A stretch of 64,000 nt of DNA from Acestrorhynchus altus (lineage: Eukaryota; Chordata; Actinopteri; Characiformes; Acestrorhynchidae): contig CM067504.1 in assembly GCA_034509495.1 (NCBI GenBank), positions 283,072-347,071 of the forward strand, written 5' to 3'. The translations under genes and the position numbers were made by a program. Positions 1 through 14,026 of the stretch are shown in pieces. The stretch's first letter is position 1. Every line of letters starts with the position of its first letter. The notes beneath the pieces were generated by a model that did no database searches, had not been told where the DNA came from, and saw only the letters and a list, made by a program, of their open reading frames with translations.

Positions 1-645
1 CGGCGACCTGCTGACCAAAGAGAGCTGTGCTGCGGACTGTCCATGTTTGAAGTCATCCTGACCAGATCCGTGTGGGTTTCCGAGGACCTGACCTGGCGCG
101 TCTGCTACTCCAGCAATGTGATGCACGGGATGAGTGAGTTCCACGCCTGTGGAGCGCCATGCAGTTTGTGTACTGCATCCCTGTAGGAGCTCACGAGTTC
201 ACTGTGGAGTGAGTATCCCGCTCTCACCCTGTGCTCACCTCCCTGCTGGGGCTCCTCCTCGCTCTCCTCTGTAGCTGTGATTGGAGGCTAATAAGCTTGA
301 TCACGGATCAATAAGTCTGCACTTAACGGGTTAATGAGAGACCTCTTTTTAATGGAGAAAGGGGCGTGGGGCCAAAGGGTGTGAGGTGTGGCTCTTCTGA
401 AGGTACATTAATGGAAGGAGTGGGGAGTGGTGGAGAGAGGAGTGAGGAGTCTGTGAGGGAGGTTTTTGGAGACTCACTGCATGGATGCTGAAGCTGGAGG
501 TGGAACAGTGGTAAGTTAATGCTGACTGTGTGTCAGTGTTTCTTAGGATCTTGACCTGTAAACACACAGCTATATTGCTTACATCCAGCTGCTCCCCCTC
601 ATCCACTGCAGACAGAGCTGCTCCACAATACATGCTCACTGCCCC

Positions 646-703
<58 letters not shown>

Positions 704-2403
704 GGGATACATTCCTCTCAGGATCTAAGGAGCACCTGGTGTAACTCCAACTATGTAACGTTGCCTGGAGAAACTTTAGCAGAAAGGCACATACCTAATT
801 CCTCACTGTCATTTACACAAACTTTGTGAGACATTCTGGACCAGATCCAGAAAAACCTCAGGTATATTATCTGATACTGAAAGAAGAACTTTAAACAGAT
901 TCAGCCAGAACATTATGACCACCAGTTTCTCCTCTCTGTCCACTCTATCAGCTCCTCTGATCACACAGGTTCTCTTTGTGGTTCTATAATTCCAGACGGT
1001 AGTTCATCTGTTTCTCTGCAGACTTTATTCTCCTCCTTTCACCCTGATCTTCAATGATCAGGACTCTACAGACCACCACAGAGCAGGATATGATGTGGGT
1101 GGTGGTCATTCAGCACTGCAGTCACACTGATCTGGTGGTGGTGTGTTAGTGTGTGTTGCTGGTACGAGTGGATCAGACACAGCAGTGCTGCTGGAGTGTT
1201 TAAACACTGTGTCCACTCACTGTCCACTCTGAGACACTCCTACCGAGTGTCTCCACCTTGTAGATGTAAAGTCAGAGACAGAAGCTCATCTGTTTCTGCA
1301 CAGTTTGTGTTGGTCGTCCTCTAGTCCTTCATCAGTGCTCACAGGACGCTGCCCACAGGACGCTGCCGGCTGGACATTTCTGGTTGGTGGACTGTTCTCG
1401 GTCCAGCAGTGACACTGAGGGGTTTAAACACTCCAGCAGCTCTGCTGTGTCTGATCCACTCGTACCAACACAACACTCAGGAAGCTAAGAAAGTGTGTAT
1501 AGAAGCAGATGGACTGCAGTCCAGTAGAGGAGCTGATGAAATGGACAGTGAGAGTAGAAACATGGTCATAATGTTGTGGCTGATCAGTATAAGTGCAGCT
1601 TGGTCTTTTCTGTCCACAGGCAGTGTTTTGGAGATGGGCTGAACTGGGCCGGCTGTATGATCATCACTCTGCTGGGTCAGCAGAGACGCTTTGACATTCT
1701 GGACTTCAGCTATCATCTGCTCAAAGTGCAGAAACACGATGGCAAGGATGAGATCATCAAGAGTGTGGTGAGTGGTCATTCTCAGAACCGCCAGAACCGC
1801 CGGTGACATCCTACATAAACCACTGTTTCAAAACCGACACTTTAGGTCAGCTGCACAACCTACATTAAACACTGGACACGGAGGCTTTGTGAACTCGTTT
1901 CCCGGGCAGTTCAGTTTTAATGGAAAGGTCTAAACACCTGAGGACGTACTCTCTCTGCTGATTGGTCAGAGCGGTGGGGGCGGAGTGATAAAGTAACTGC
2001 AGGTAGAAGACGGTTCTGGTCCAGTGCAGTTAAACTGGAGCAGCAGCAGAGATGGTGTTAGTTCACAGCTGTGATCATCTGACCAGTTTAACCCACAGAG
2101 TCACCCAGTGCACCTGACGGTGGGGTCGAACTGAGACCACCTCCTCTGAAGGGTCTCGGTGTGGTTGTTCTGGTCCGTATCTGCCCAAACGTCTGCTTTA
2201 ACTCACGTCTAACCGTCTTCTTCACTTTTCTCTTTCAGCCGTTAAAGAAAATGGTCGACCGCATTCGCAAGTTCCAGATTCTGAACGACGAGATATTCGC
2301 CATCCTGAACAAGTACATGAAATCCGGAGACGGAGAGAACATGCCGGTGGAACACGTTCGATGCTTCCAGCCGCCAATCCACCAGTCACTGGCCAGCAAC
2401 TGA
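1..2403 (+). CDS. cyfip1: CYFIP1, C-terminal exons (partial)
   Basis: This is the 3' end of CYFIP1 (Sra-1), a Rac1-binding subunit of the WAVE regulatory complex that controls Arp2/3 actin assembly and, with FMRP, local translation. Exons seen are about 1-208 (donor GTGAGT at 209), 1620-1767 and 2239-2403 (stop TGA at 2401). The second exon reads QCFGDGLNWAGCM and then the conserved HLLKVQKHDGKDEIIK. The last exon reads LKKMVDRIRKFQILNDE and ends PVEHVRCFQPPIHQSLASN. That ending matches CYFIP1 better than CYFIP2, and the neighbouring nipa genes agree. The first exon starts with CCGLSMFEVILTR and ends with WSAMQFVYCIPVGAHEFTVE, but between them the frame is lost several times. The pattern looks like single-base deletions, so that exon is either badly sequenced or damaged. 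The 5' part of the gene lies outside the window. Confidence 0.93.
649..700. repeat. (GT)n microsatellite in cyfip1 intron
   Basis: An uninterrupted GT dinucleotide run of about 50 bases lies in the cyfip1 intron between the exons ending at 208 and starting at 1620. The 209-640 part of the same intron shows nothing recognisable. Confidence 0.95.
902..1600. mobile_element. Foldback MITE, most complete copy (family M1)
   Basis: This non-autonomous DNA element has terminal inverted repeats. The left end contains CATTATGACCACC and the right end contains GGTCATAATGTTGTGGCTG. It also has long internal inverted arms: about 1161-1209 pairs with about 1419-1468, both carrying the TTTAAACACTCCAGCAG motif or its complement. 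There is no transposase ORF. Partial or near-complete copies recur at about 6255-6715, 24990-25445, 29722-30010, 34285-34450, 38515-38950 and 48417-48700. It sits entirely in a cyfip1 intron. The superfamily is not assigned because I could not identify a target-site duplication with certainty. Confidence 0.8.
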
Positions 2404-3050
2404 GATCACATGATGCCTTAGACCAGTCCCTTATACTTGCTCACTGGTGGGACTGGTGGGCCTCAGACCTGTTAAATCACCAGCAAAGCTACGTTACAGC
2501 GTTGATATTGTAGCCATTAGAACCGTATTTACTCACACCGTCAGCGGAGCTACTGCACTGACGTGTTTATGGAACCAGTGAAGCAGCTCACGTTCTGAAG
2601 CTGATCACTGATCACAGCTTTGATTTATGTATGAGTTTGGGTCGGGCTGGTCTTCTCTGAGCCCAAAGACCGCAGACGTGGCCCGCTGTCCAGCTGTCCA
2701 GCAGGGTGTCTCTGTATTCAAAACGTGCCTTATTATTCAAACGAGTTGCCTTACTTTTCCTCGTTCTCCAGTACAATCATATGGTATTCCTCTTTTATAC
2801 TGGCTGAGAAACGATAGTCCGGGGTGGGAATCTGCGAGTGGGTTTTATGAAGAGATTATTTAAGGTGTGCGGTGCTGAGACACCTGTACCGTGTCCTTTT
2901 GGGTATCGTGGGATCGCCTGCATGCTCCCCCTCCTCCTTATATTCTTAACCAGAGTTTAACCAAGTTCTTACTCTTTAAAACACTCGCCGTTTGTTTTGG
3001 AATGATTGTAATCTGATTTTAATTCAATAAATCTGTAACACATCAGTTCC
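2404..3050 (+). other. cyfip1 3' UTR
   Basis: This non-coding stretch follows the cyfip1 stop codon and ends near the AATAAA signal at 3026-3031. No conserved ORF is present; the short open frames are not family-like. Confidence 0.7.
3026..3031 (+). terminator. cyfip1 poly(A) signal
   Basis: A canonical AATAAA lies about 620 bases after the cyfip1 stop codon. It is followed by a TG-rich stretch, as expected for a cleavage site. Confidence 0.7.
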
Positions 3051-3103
3051 TCACCGTCCGTTCATGTGAGTATGCTTTACTACGGTGGTTCCACAGGGTT
3101 TGC

Positions 3104-3109
3104 TTTATT
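3104..3109 (-). terminator. nipa2 poly(A) signal
   Basis: TTTATT on the + strand is AATAAA for nipa2, about 300 bases beyond its stop. It lies only about 75 bases from the opposing cyfip1 signal, so the two genes converge with almost no spacer. Confidence 0.65.
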
Positions 3110-3404
3110 ACAAAGAAAGCAGCTGATCAGTCTGTAGAAAGGAGGTGAGAGTGAGTGTGTGTGTACACAAAGAGTAACAAAGGGCTCTTAAAAACAGGTG
3201 TATTTACACCGCTACATCCGCACAGCCTCGCGCTGTGCTCAGCGTCCATCCACGAAAGTAAGGCAGAGGAAAGAGAGGAAAAACAGAACACTGCAGTACA
3301 ATCAGTTGGTCCATCGGTCACTTATTTGCCAGGTTTGATTGTCTTAGGGTTTGTTTATGACTGGAAGGGAACGCTAAATGTCCACACCTCGTCCGTCGTT
3401 GGTC

Positions 3405-7344
<3,940 letters not shown>

Positions 7345-7587
7345 ATCGCTCTCTGACACCACCCGTCCCTCCGTCACATTGAGCACCAGGCAGAGAAGGC
7401 GCGTTCCAGTACAGCACTCCTGACTCGATACGGAGCCTGGGGGAAAGCCAGAACCGCGGATCAGTCACCACTCAGTCACTCACTCACAACCACAGCATTC
7501 AGCTACAACCGTAAACCTTACCGGTCACATTAGAACCCTGACACACACAACAATCAGCCTTTCCCACTGTTTCCTTCATATCAGACA

Positions 7588-7890
7588 GAGACGGAGAGAG
7601 AGAGAGAGAGAGAGACACTCACAAACACACACATACACAGAGTCTCACACACACACACACACAGAGGGAGAGAGAGAGAGAGTCACAGACACAGAGGGAG
7701 AGAGAGAGAGTCACAGACACAGAGGGAGAGAGAGAGAGAGAGACTCACAAACACACATACAGAGAGAGTCTCACACACACACAGAGGGAGGAAGAGAGAG
7801 AGTCACAGACACACACATACACAGAGAGAGTCTCTCTCACACACACACACACACTCACACACAGAGGGAGGGAGGAAGAGAGAGAGTATT
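7588..7890. repeat. Mixed GA/CA simple repeat
   Basis: Alternating blocks of GAGAGA and ACACAC, with GAGGGAGAGAGA units repeated, lie upstream of the first coding exon of nipa2. Confidence 0.9.
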
Positions 7891-7902
7891 GGTTCCTGTG
7901 TT

Positions 7903-8670
7903 TGGCTGCAGTGAGGTAGTGATGCAGTGTGATAGTGAGGTAGTGAGTCAGTGAGGTAGTGGGGCAGTGTGATAGTGAGGTAGTGGGGCAGTGTGATAGT
8001 AAGGCAGTGAGGTAGTGTGATAATGAGTCAGTGAGGTAGTGTGATAATGAGTGAGGTAGTGGAGCAGTGTGACAGTGAGGTAGTGGGGCAGTGTGATAGT
8101 AAGGCAGTGAGGTAGTGTGATAATGAGTCAGTGAAGTAGTGTGATAATGAGTCAGTGAGGTAGTGGAGCAGTGTGACAGTAAGGTAGTGGAGCAGTGTGA
8201 TAGTAAGGCAGTGAGGTAGTATGATAATGAGTCAGTGAGGTAGTGTGATAATGAGTCAGTGAGGTAGTGGAGCAGTGTGACAGTGAGGTAGTGGGGCAGT
8301 GTGATAGTAAGGCAGTGAGGTAGTGTGATAATGAGTCAGTGAGGTAGTGGGGCAGTGTGACAGTAAGGTAGTGGAGCAGTGTGATAGTAAGGCAGTGAGG
8401 TAGTGTGATAATGAGTCAGTGAGGTAGTGTGATAATGAGTCAGTGAGGTAGTGGAGCAGTGTGACAGTGAGGTAGTGGGGCAGTGTGATAGTAAGGCAGT
8501 GAGGTAGTGTGATAATGAGTCAGTGAGGTAGTGGGGCAGTGTGATAATGGGCCAGTGAGGTAGTGATGCAGTGTGATAACGAGGAAGTGGGGCATTGTGA
8601 AAGGTAGTGATGCAGTGTGACAGTGAGGTAGTGTGATAGTGATGCTGTGTGACAGTGAGGTAGTGAAGTA
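7903..8670. repeat. Minisatellite, GAGGTAGTG/GCAGTGTGATAG units
   Basis: More than 20 imperfect copies of short units built from GAGGTAGTG, GGGCAGTGTGATAG and TGATAATGAGTCA follow each other. Higher-order blocks are re-used, as in the 8100-8230 and 8290-8410 stretches. Confidence 0.9.
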
Positions 8671-9055
8671 ATTACAGTAATAGTAATAATTACAGTAATA
8701 TAATTACAGTGATAGTTATAATAGTAATAGTTACAGTAATAGAGTAATAGTTATGATGGTAATAGTAATATAGTTATAGTAGTATAACTACAGTGGTAAT
8801 TACAGCACTAATCACGGTGGTGGTGGTGGTAGTAGTAGTCATAATTACAGTGGTAATTAGTGTTAGTAGTAGTAATTACAGTGGTAGTAGTCATAATTAC
8901 AGTAGTAATTACAGTGTTAGTAGTAGCAATTACAGTGGTGGTGGTAGTAATTACAGTGTTAGTAGTAGTAATTACAGTAGAAATTAGTGTTTGTAGTAGT
9001 AATTACAGTGGTAATTGCAGTGTTATTAGTGGTAAATACAATGGTATTTACAGCG
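8671..9055. repeat. Degenerate TAATTACAGTGGTAGTAG repeat
   Basis: The core TAATTACAG alternates with GT and GTA runs over about 380 bases. Open frames here are S/N/Y- or V/I-rich artefacts of the repeat. Confidence 0.85.
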
Positions 9056-9119
9056 CAGGTCAGTTAGCTTAGCCCCGTTAGCTCCTCTGTCTGTACTTTC
9101 TGTCAGAGTCTCTGATCTG

Positions 9120-9237
9120 AGAACCGAACCGAACCGGGTCTGATGGAAAGTCCGAACCCACCTCACACCCCGCTCCCTGCGCTCTGATCCGCTCCAGCGG
9201 CCCGCTTCCGGCCCGGTTCCGACCCGCTTCCGGTCCG

Positions 9238-9299
<62 letters not shown>

Positions 9300-9640
9300 C
9301 AGAGAGTGAGAGTGAGAGCGTGTGTGAGAGTGAGCACAGTGGCTGATCTGGATCACAGATCTGTTCACTCTGATCACACTCAGACCGGCGCAGACAGCGG
9401 CCTCTGCGCATGCGCACCTCGGCCGAACCCGCCCCGCTCCGCTCCGCTCCGCCCCGCCCCACTCCGTTCCGGGTACTGAATACCTGTCCGCGTCCCGGCG
9501 TGCAGTGCGGCTCGGTCCGGTCAGAGCGGCTGGGTCCGGTCCGCTCCGCTCCGCTCACGGGATCCTAGCGTACTTTCCGCGGCTCCGCCCACTTGGTGAA
9601 AGGCCAGCGAGCTGCGCGTGCGCGGAAAGCTCTGTCTGAT
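9120..9640 (-). promoter_or_regulatory. Putative nipa2 CpG-rich promoter and 5' non-coding exon
   Basis: This is a GC- and CpG-rich island with CCGCCCCGCCCC-type GC boxes near 9430-9470, an ATTGG box near 9640 and a (GA)n tract at 9239-9297. On the minus strand a good donor (CGGACAG followed by GTATTC) sits at 9484/9483. A non-coding first exon of about 9484-9560 could splice to the acceptor at 7437/7436. Orientation and proximity point to nipa2. The exon itself is inferred. Confidence 0.55.
9239..9297. repeat. (GA)n microsatellite
   Basis: A run of about 28 GA units lies inside the CpG-rich island. It is a homopurine/homopyrimidine tract. Confidence 0.95.
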
Positions 9641-9737
9641 TGGTTTGCACCACGTTACGTCACACGTAAACATTTCCAGCATTGAGCTCTTCTCCAGAGC
9701 TTTACTGTTCACTCAGCAAACTGTACCCCCCACCCAG

Positions 9738-9763
9738 TCACACACACACTCTACCACCCACAC

Positions 9764-9810
<47 letters not shown>

Positions 9811-10052
9811 CCACCCACACTCCACTCACACACACACACTACCACTCACACACCACCGCACACACACACACACACACTACCACTCACACTCACTCACCAC
9901 CCACACACACACACTACCACTCACACACCACACACACACTACCACTCACACACCACACACACAATACCACTCACACACCACACACACACTACCACCCACA
10001 CTCCACCACACACACACTACCACTCACACACACACACACATATATATATATA
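9738..10052. repeat. CA-rich repeat with interrupting ACTACCACT units
   Basis: (CA)n runs are broken by recurring ACTACCACTCACAC segments and end in a short TA run. Confidence 0.9.
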
Positions 10053-10132
10053 TACAGTCCTTGGGTGAGACTCCAACACTACTCTGACTGTGGATGAGAG
10101 CATTTGATAAATAGAGAATATATAATATAGAG

Positions 10133-10868
10133 AAATGTGTGTATATATGTATATATATATATGTGTGTGTGTGTATATATGTATATATATATATATATAT
10201 GTGTGTGTGTATATATGTATATATATATGTGTGTGTGTGTGTATATATGTATATATATATATATATGTGTGTGTGTGTATATATGTATATATATATATAT
10301 ATATGTGTGTGTGTATATATGTATATATATATATATGTGTGTGTGTGTGTATATGTATATATATATATATGTGTGTGTGTGTATATATGTATATATATAT
10401 ATATATGTGTGTGTGTGTATATATGTATATATATATATATATGTGTGTGTGTGTATATATGTATATATATATATATATGTGTGTGTGTGTATATATGTAT
10501 ATATATATATATATGTGTGTGTGTGTATATATGTATATATATATATATATGTGTGTGTGTGTATATATGTATATATATATATATATGTGTGTGTGTGTAT
10601 ATATGTATATATATATATATATGTGTGTGTGTGTATATATGTATATATATATATATATGTGTGTGTGTGTATATATGTATATATATATATATATGTGTGT
10701 GTGTGTATATATGTATATATATATATATATGTGTGTGTGTGTATATATGTATATATATATATATATGTGTGTGTGTGTATATATGTATATATATATATAT
10801 ATGTGTGTGTGTGTATATATGTATATATATATGTGTGTGTGTGTGTATATATGTATATATATATATGT
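10133..10868. repeat. 36-bp tandem array of GT and TA blocks
   Basis: About 20 copies of a unit consist of ATGTGTGTGTGTGT, then ATATATGT, then a (TA) run. From about 10370 to 10830 the copies are nearly identical 36-mers. The whole tract is alternating purine/pyrimidine, so it cannot contain a stop codon in any frame. The long open frames here are therefore meaningless. Confidence 0.95.
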
Positions 10869-10869
10869 A

Positions 10870-11640
10870 TCCCTCAGCTCAGTTTAACTGCTGTAAGGGC
10901 CCTGAATTCTATTTACCCCTTTAAGCTGAATGAATACAGTAAGAGAAGAGTAACAGAGATAATATACACTAATAGTGCTGTACTGGGTGTGTAAATGGTT
11001 TGTGGGTCACTGTACACACTTCACATAACACAACTGAATGAAATACACAAACGTTGCAGGCCTGTTTCGGTGCTCGGGATCGGAGAGACCACAAACTCAC
11101 AGGCTGCTTCACTCTGAACGAGCCAAACCAAAGTGTGCTCAGTACCCGAGTTCAGTGAGCAGGTTCACAGTCCCAGCAGAGGATCAGGGACGCAATGCTG
11201 TCTCCTACAAAACCAGAGCGCTATCTGTAACAGAGCAGTCTCTTTGGGTTGGAGAGCTCGGGCGTGGAAGTTCTGGAGCACACTAAAGCAGAGCTGAAAG
11301 GGCTACAGATATAAGACCAATGAAGCTCCTTGTAGGACCCCCTTAAAGTCCACAGTAGGAGTAATGAGTGTGTAGATCACACAGTGCAGTTGTGAGCTCG
11401 GTTTACAGATTGTGGAATCTGCTCTCTCACTTCCCTCCGAGTTTAACATGCCCGTCCTCGTCTCTCTCCTCCACCTCAGACCTCTCGTCCCCCCCTCCCC
11501 TTCCTCTGACCCTCTTCAACCTCAACCTCAACTTCCTCCTGAGTCCAGCTTCATGCCAACCACACAGCCGGCCCACCCGATCAGCTTGTCCAGTCTGGAT
11601 CTGTCCTTCTTGGATATGCAGGTTGCGCTTGCTAAGGATT
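10870..11640. other. Intergenic DNA, nothing recognised
   Basis: This is unique-looking sequence between the GT/TA array and a LINE fragment. There is no ORF with family features, no splice-framed conserved exon and no RNA gene. Confidence 0.5.
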
Positions 11641-12050
11641 CTCAGGAAGTGTAGCTGTGGTGTTCTCTTTCCATTCAGTGTCAGCAGAAATAAGGACACA
11701 GAGAAACCATGAGGTGTGGTCTCTCTCCACACACTCGCCCCTGGTGTAGATTGGGGGAAGGTCGGTGCTGTGCTTCCTAAAGCTGACAATGATGTTCTTG
11801 GGGTTCTCTGTGTTCAGAGCCAGGTTATTGTCTGAACACCAGACTGCCAGCTTCAGGACCTCCTGTCTGTAGACGTCCTCATCACCCTTTGAGATGAATC
11901 AGACCACTGTGGTGTCGTCAGCAAGCTTGACAATGAGGTGGTTGTTGTGTTGTTGTAGTCGTTGATGTAGAGACAGGACAGCGGGGGGCTCAGCACACAG
12001 CCCTGCGGGGAGGTGGTGCTCAGCATGCGAGTGGAGGAGAGGTCTTCTTC
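11640..12050 (-). mobile_element. Non-LTR retrotransposon reverse-transcriptase fragment
   Basis: The minus strand encodes SPQGCVLSPPLSCLYINDY, the conserved reverse-transcriptase segment around PQGCVLSP. It is followed by a TTTTS stretch and broken frames. Adjacent text (GTGGTGTCGTCAGCAAGCTT on the + strand) corresponds to the DDTT catalytic region. Frames are interrupted, so the copy is dead. Confidence 0.7.
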
Positions 12051-12187
12051 AGCTCTGGGATGGTCTTGAACAGATGGTTTAGGATTAAATACGGAAAGCG
12101 AGTTGGGATGGCAGTGATTTCCCGAGTCGGGGAGCAGAGCAGCTAAAAGCATGTTAATGTTATGAAGGTGTGTGATTTTAAAGAGGA

Positions 12188-12445
12188 TCACACCCAGACT
12201 CTGAACCTGAGATGTGTGAAGGTAATGGTTCTGTAACTGAGGAGAACCTTGGTTCTATCACTGTTTAATTTAAGGACATTTGTCGTAAGGCAGGATTTTA
12301 TTTCTGTTAAGCCGTCAGTGAGGGATGAAGTTTGGAGGATGCAGGTTGGTTTAGTGGAAAGGTAGAGCTGAGTGTCATCCAAGGAGGATAGAACTTTATT
12401 GATCCCTTGGGAGGGTTCCCTCAGGGAAATTAAGGTTCTAGCCAC
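12188..12445 (-). mobile_element. L2-like LINE reverse-transcriptase fragment
   Basis: The minus strand reads LDDTQLYLSTKP, then LTDGLTEIKSCLTTNVLKLN and SDRTKVLL. This is the typical palm/thumb stretch of L2-clade LINEs of fish (usual form ADDTQLYLS). The upstream end joins a second repeat carrying the TTTATTGATCCCTTGG tail, so the segment is composite. Confidence 0.75.
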
Positions 12446-12604
12446 AGCATCAGTACAAAAGAAGTAGAGACATGATTTAGTAAGAAAACACTATATAAAT
12501 ATAAAAATATATAATATAGAGACTAAATTACCATATACTATATAGATAAACAGTGTATGAAAAAAGAGAAAAGGAGAAAAAGAGCCCTGGAGGAGGTGAT
12601 ATTA

Positions 12605-12735
12605 CACGTTATTATTATTATTATTATTATTATTAATATTATTATTATTATCGTTATTATTATTATCATTATTATTAATATTATCATTATTATTATTAAT
12701 ATTATTATTATTATCATTATTATTGCACGTTATTA
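12605..12735. repeat. (ATT)n microsatellite
   Basis: TTA/ATT trinucleotides run for about 130 bases with occasional ATC and AAT changes. Confidence 0.95.
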
Positions 12736-12849
12736 CTATTAAGTCTTTTATGAACAGTTTCTCGTTTATCGTGAGGCTCATGAGTCAGCACAAGATACAG
12801 GACTGCACGGAGAACACAACACTGTCCAATCAGGGGACAGTATTCATTC

Positions 12850-13182
12850 ATCAAGAAATCACAGGTGTGTGGAGGCACCGTGGTCAGCACCAAGATCAAC
12901 GGTTTGTCACACGTCCAGAAGGTCTGGTGTGATGGTGTTGGTGTAAGTTCGTATGATGTCAGATCACCTTTGATCTTCATTACATTCACTTTAACAGACC
13001 AACGTTACATTAATGAGGTTCTGCAACCAGTGGTTCTACCTTTTCTGAACACACACTCCGGTGCTCTATTCCAACAGGACGACGCTCGTCCACACACTGC
13101 TGCCGTCTCAAGATCTGGTCTTGAAGACACAGATACTACGCCGTGGTCGGTCTCGTCTCCAGACCTGTCCCTGATTGAAAAT
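12850..13182 (+). mobile_element. Tc1-like transposase fragment, family A
   Basis: The + strand encodes GALFQQDDARPHTAAVSRS and then PWSVSSPDLSLIEN. These are the second catalytic Asp region (QQDxARPH) and the SPDLSxIEN motif of Tc1/mariner transposases. It is cut abruptly at about 13182, where a different Tc1-like remnant begins in the opposite orientation. The family has further copies at 19139-19990, 37287-38080 and 59880-60120. Confidence 0.8.
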
Positions 13183-13184
13183 GA

Positions 13185-13720
13185 CAGTGAAGGTTTCTTT
13201 GCACATGAAGCATGAAAATCAATCGTTTGCTGGTATCTGCAGTTGATGAGCCACAGCTTTAAGATCTCAGATACAAACGTTAGAAATAGGTCTGTAATTA
13301 CTCCAACAGGATCAAGATTTGGGTTCTTGTCTTCTGTTATTGTGCCAAAGAAGCACACTGTTCCAGAGGTTCTATTCCTTGTCTAGATGATCTCTGGAGA
13401 ACTTTATTCTTGTCCTGGTGTTTTTTTGACAGTAAGGGTTTCCTCCTTCAAACTGGTTTGGTCTCCTTTTGATGGTAGAAGCTGCACTTTGACATCAGCT
13501 GTGGTGAGAACTTCCTGTAGATCCTTCATTTCAACAATCAAGAGCAAACCAAACCCATGTCTGAGGTTTAAATCAGACGGTCTCGTCCAGTCGTCTCTGA
13601 TGATGATCTGCTCCTGATTCTAATTTTAGGCATTTTAAACAAAACGTGTCCTTAATTTAACTGAAGATCAAACGTCTGCATGTTTAAATCTATTCTTCAG
13701 GCCACGTATCAGCGGTGGAC
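13185..13720 (-). mobile_element. Tc1-like transposon fragment, family B, inverted
   Basis: The reverse complement matches the 44250-45075 copy, for example around TCAGCTGTGGTGAGAACTTC and the GGAACAGTGTGCTTCTTTGG region (the WTDESK-xxELFG catalytic block of the intact relative). The frame is degenerate. Confidence 0.65.
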
Positions 13721-13837
13721 AGACTGCTCAGCGCTTGGGACATGGACATGTTTTTGTTCATGGTCCAGGTGCTGAAGCCAGACTTTTATATTTCAGGAAA
13801 ACAGAAATGTGATGAACTGATAAAGAATTAAAAAACC

Positions 13838-13843
13838 TTTATT
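13838..13843 (-). terminator. nipa1 poly(A) signal
   Basis: TTTATT on the + strand gives AATAAA for nipa1, about 185 bases past its stop codon. Confidence 0.6.
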
Positions 13844-14026
13844 AGTTGTAAAAAGTATCATAACCATCTCAGACGTCAGATCCAGATAGAAATACAACAG
13901 ACTCTTAATTCATCTGTTTGAATTAAGAATTGAATTATTATTACAGAACCTAAAGTAAAGTTCCAGATAAACACCAGTGAATTATTTACACATACAGAAC
14001 ACAAACCTGCAGCTCATCATGCTGAA

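Noticed and set aside
10135..10994. Three overlapping long forward frames of C/V/Y/I residues
   Set aside because: They come from alternating purine/pyrimidine repeat DNA, which cannot contain stop codons. There is no coding signal.
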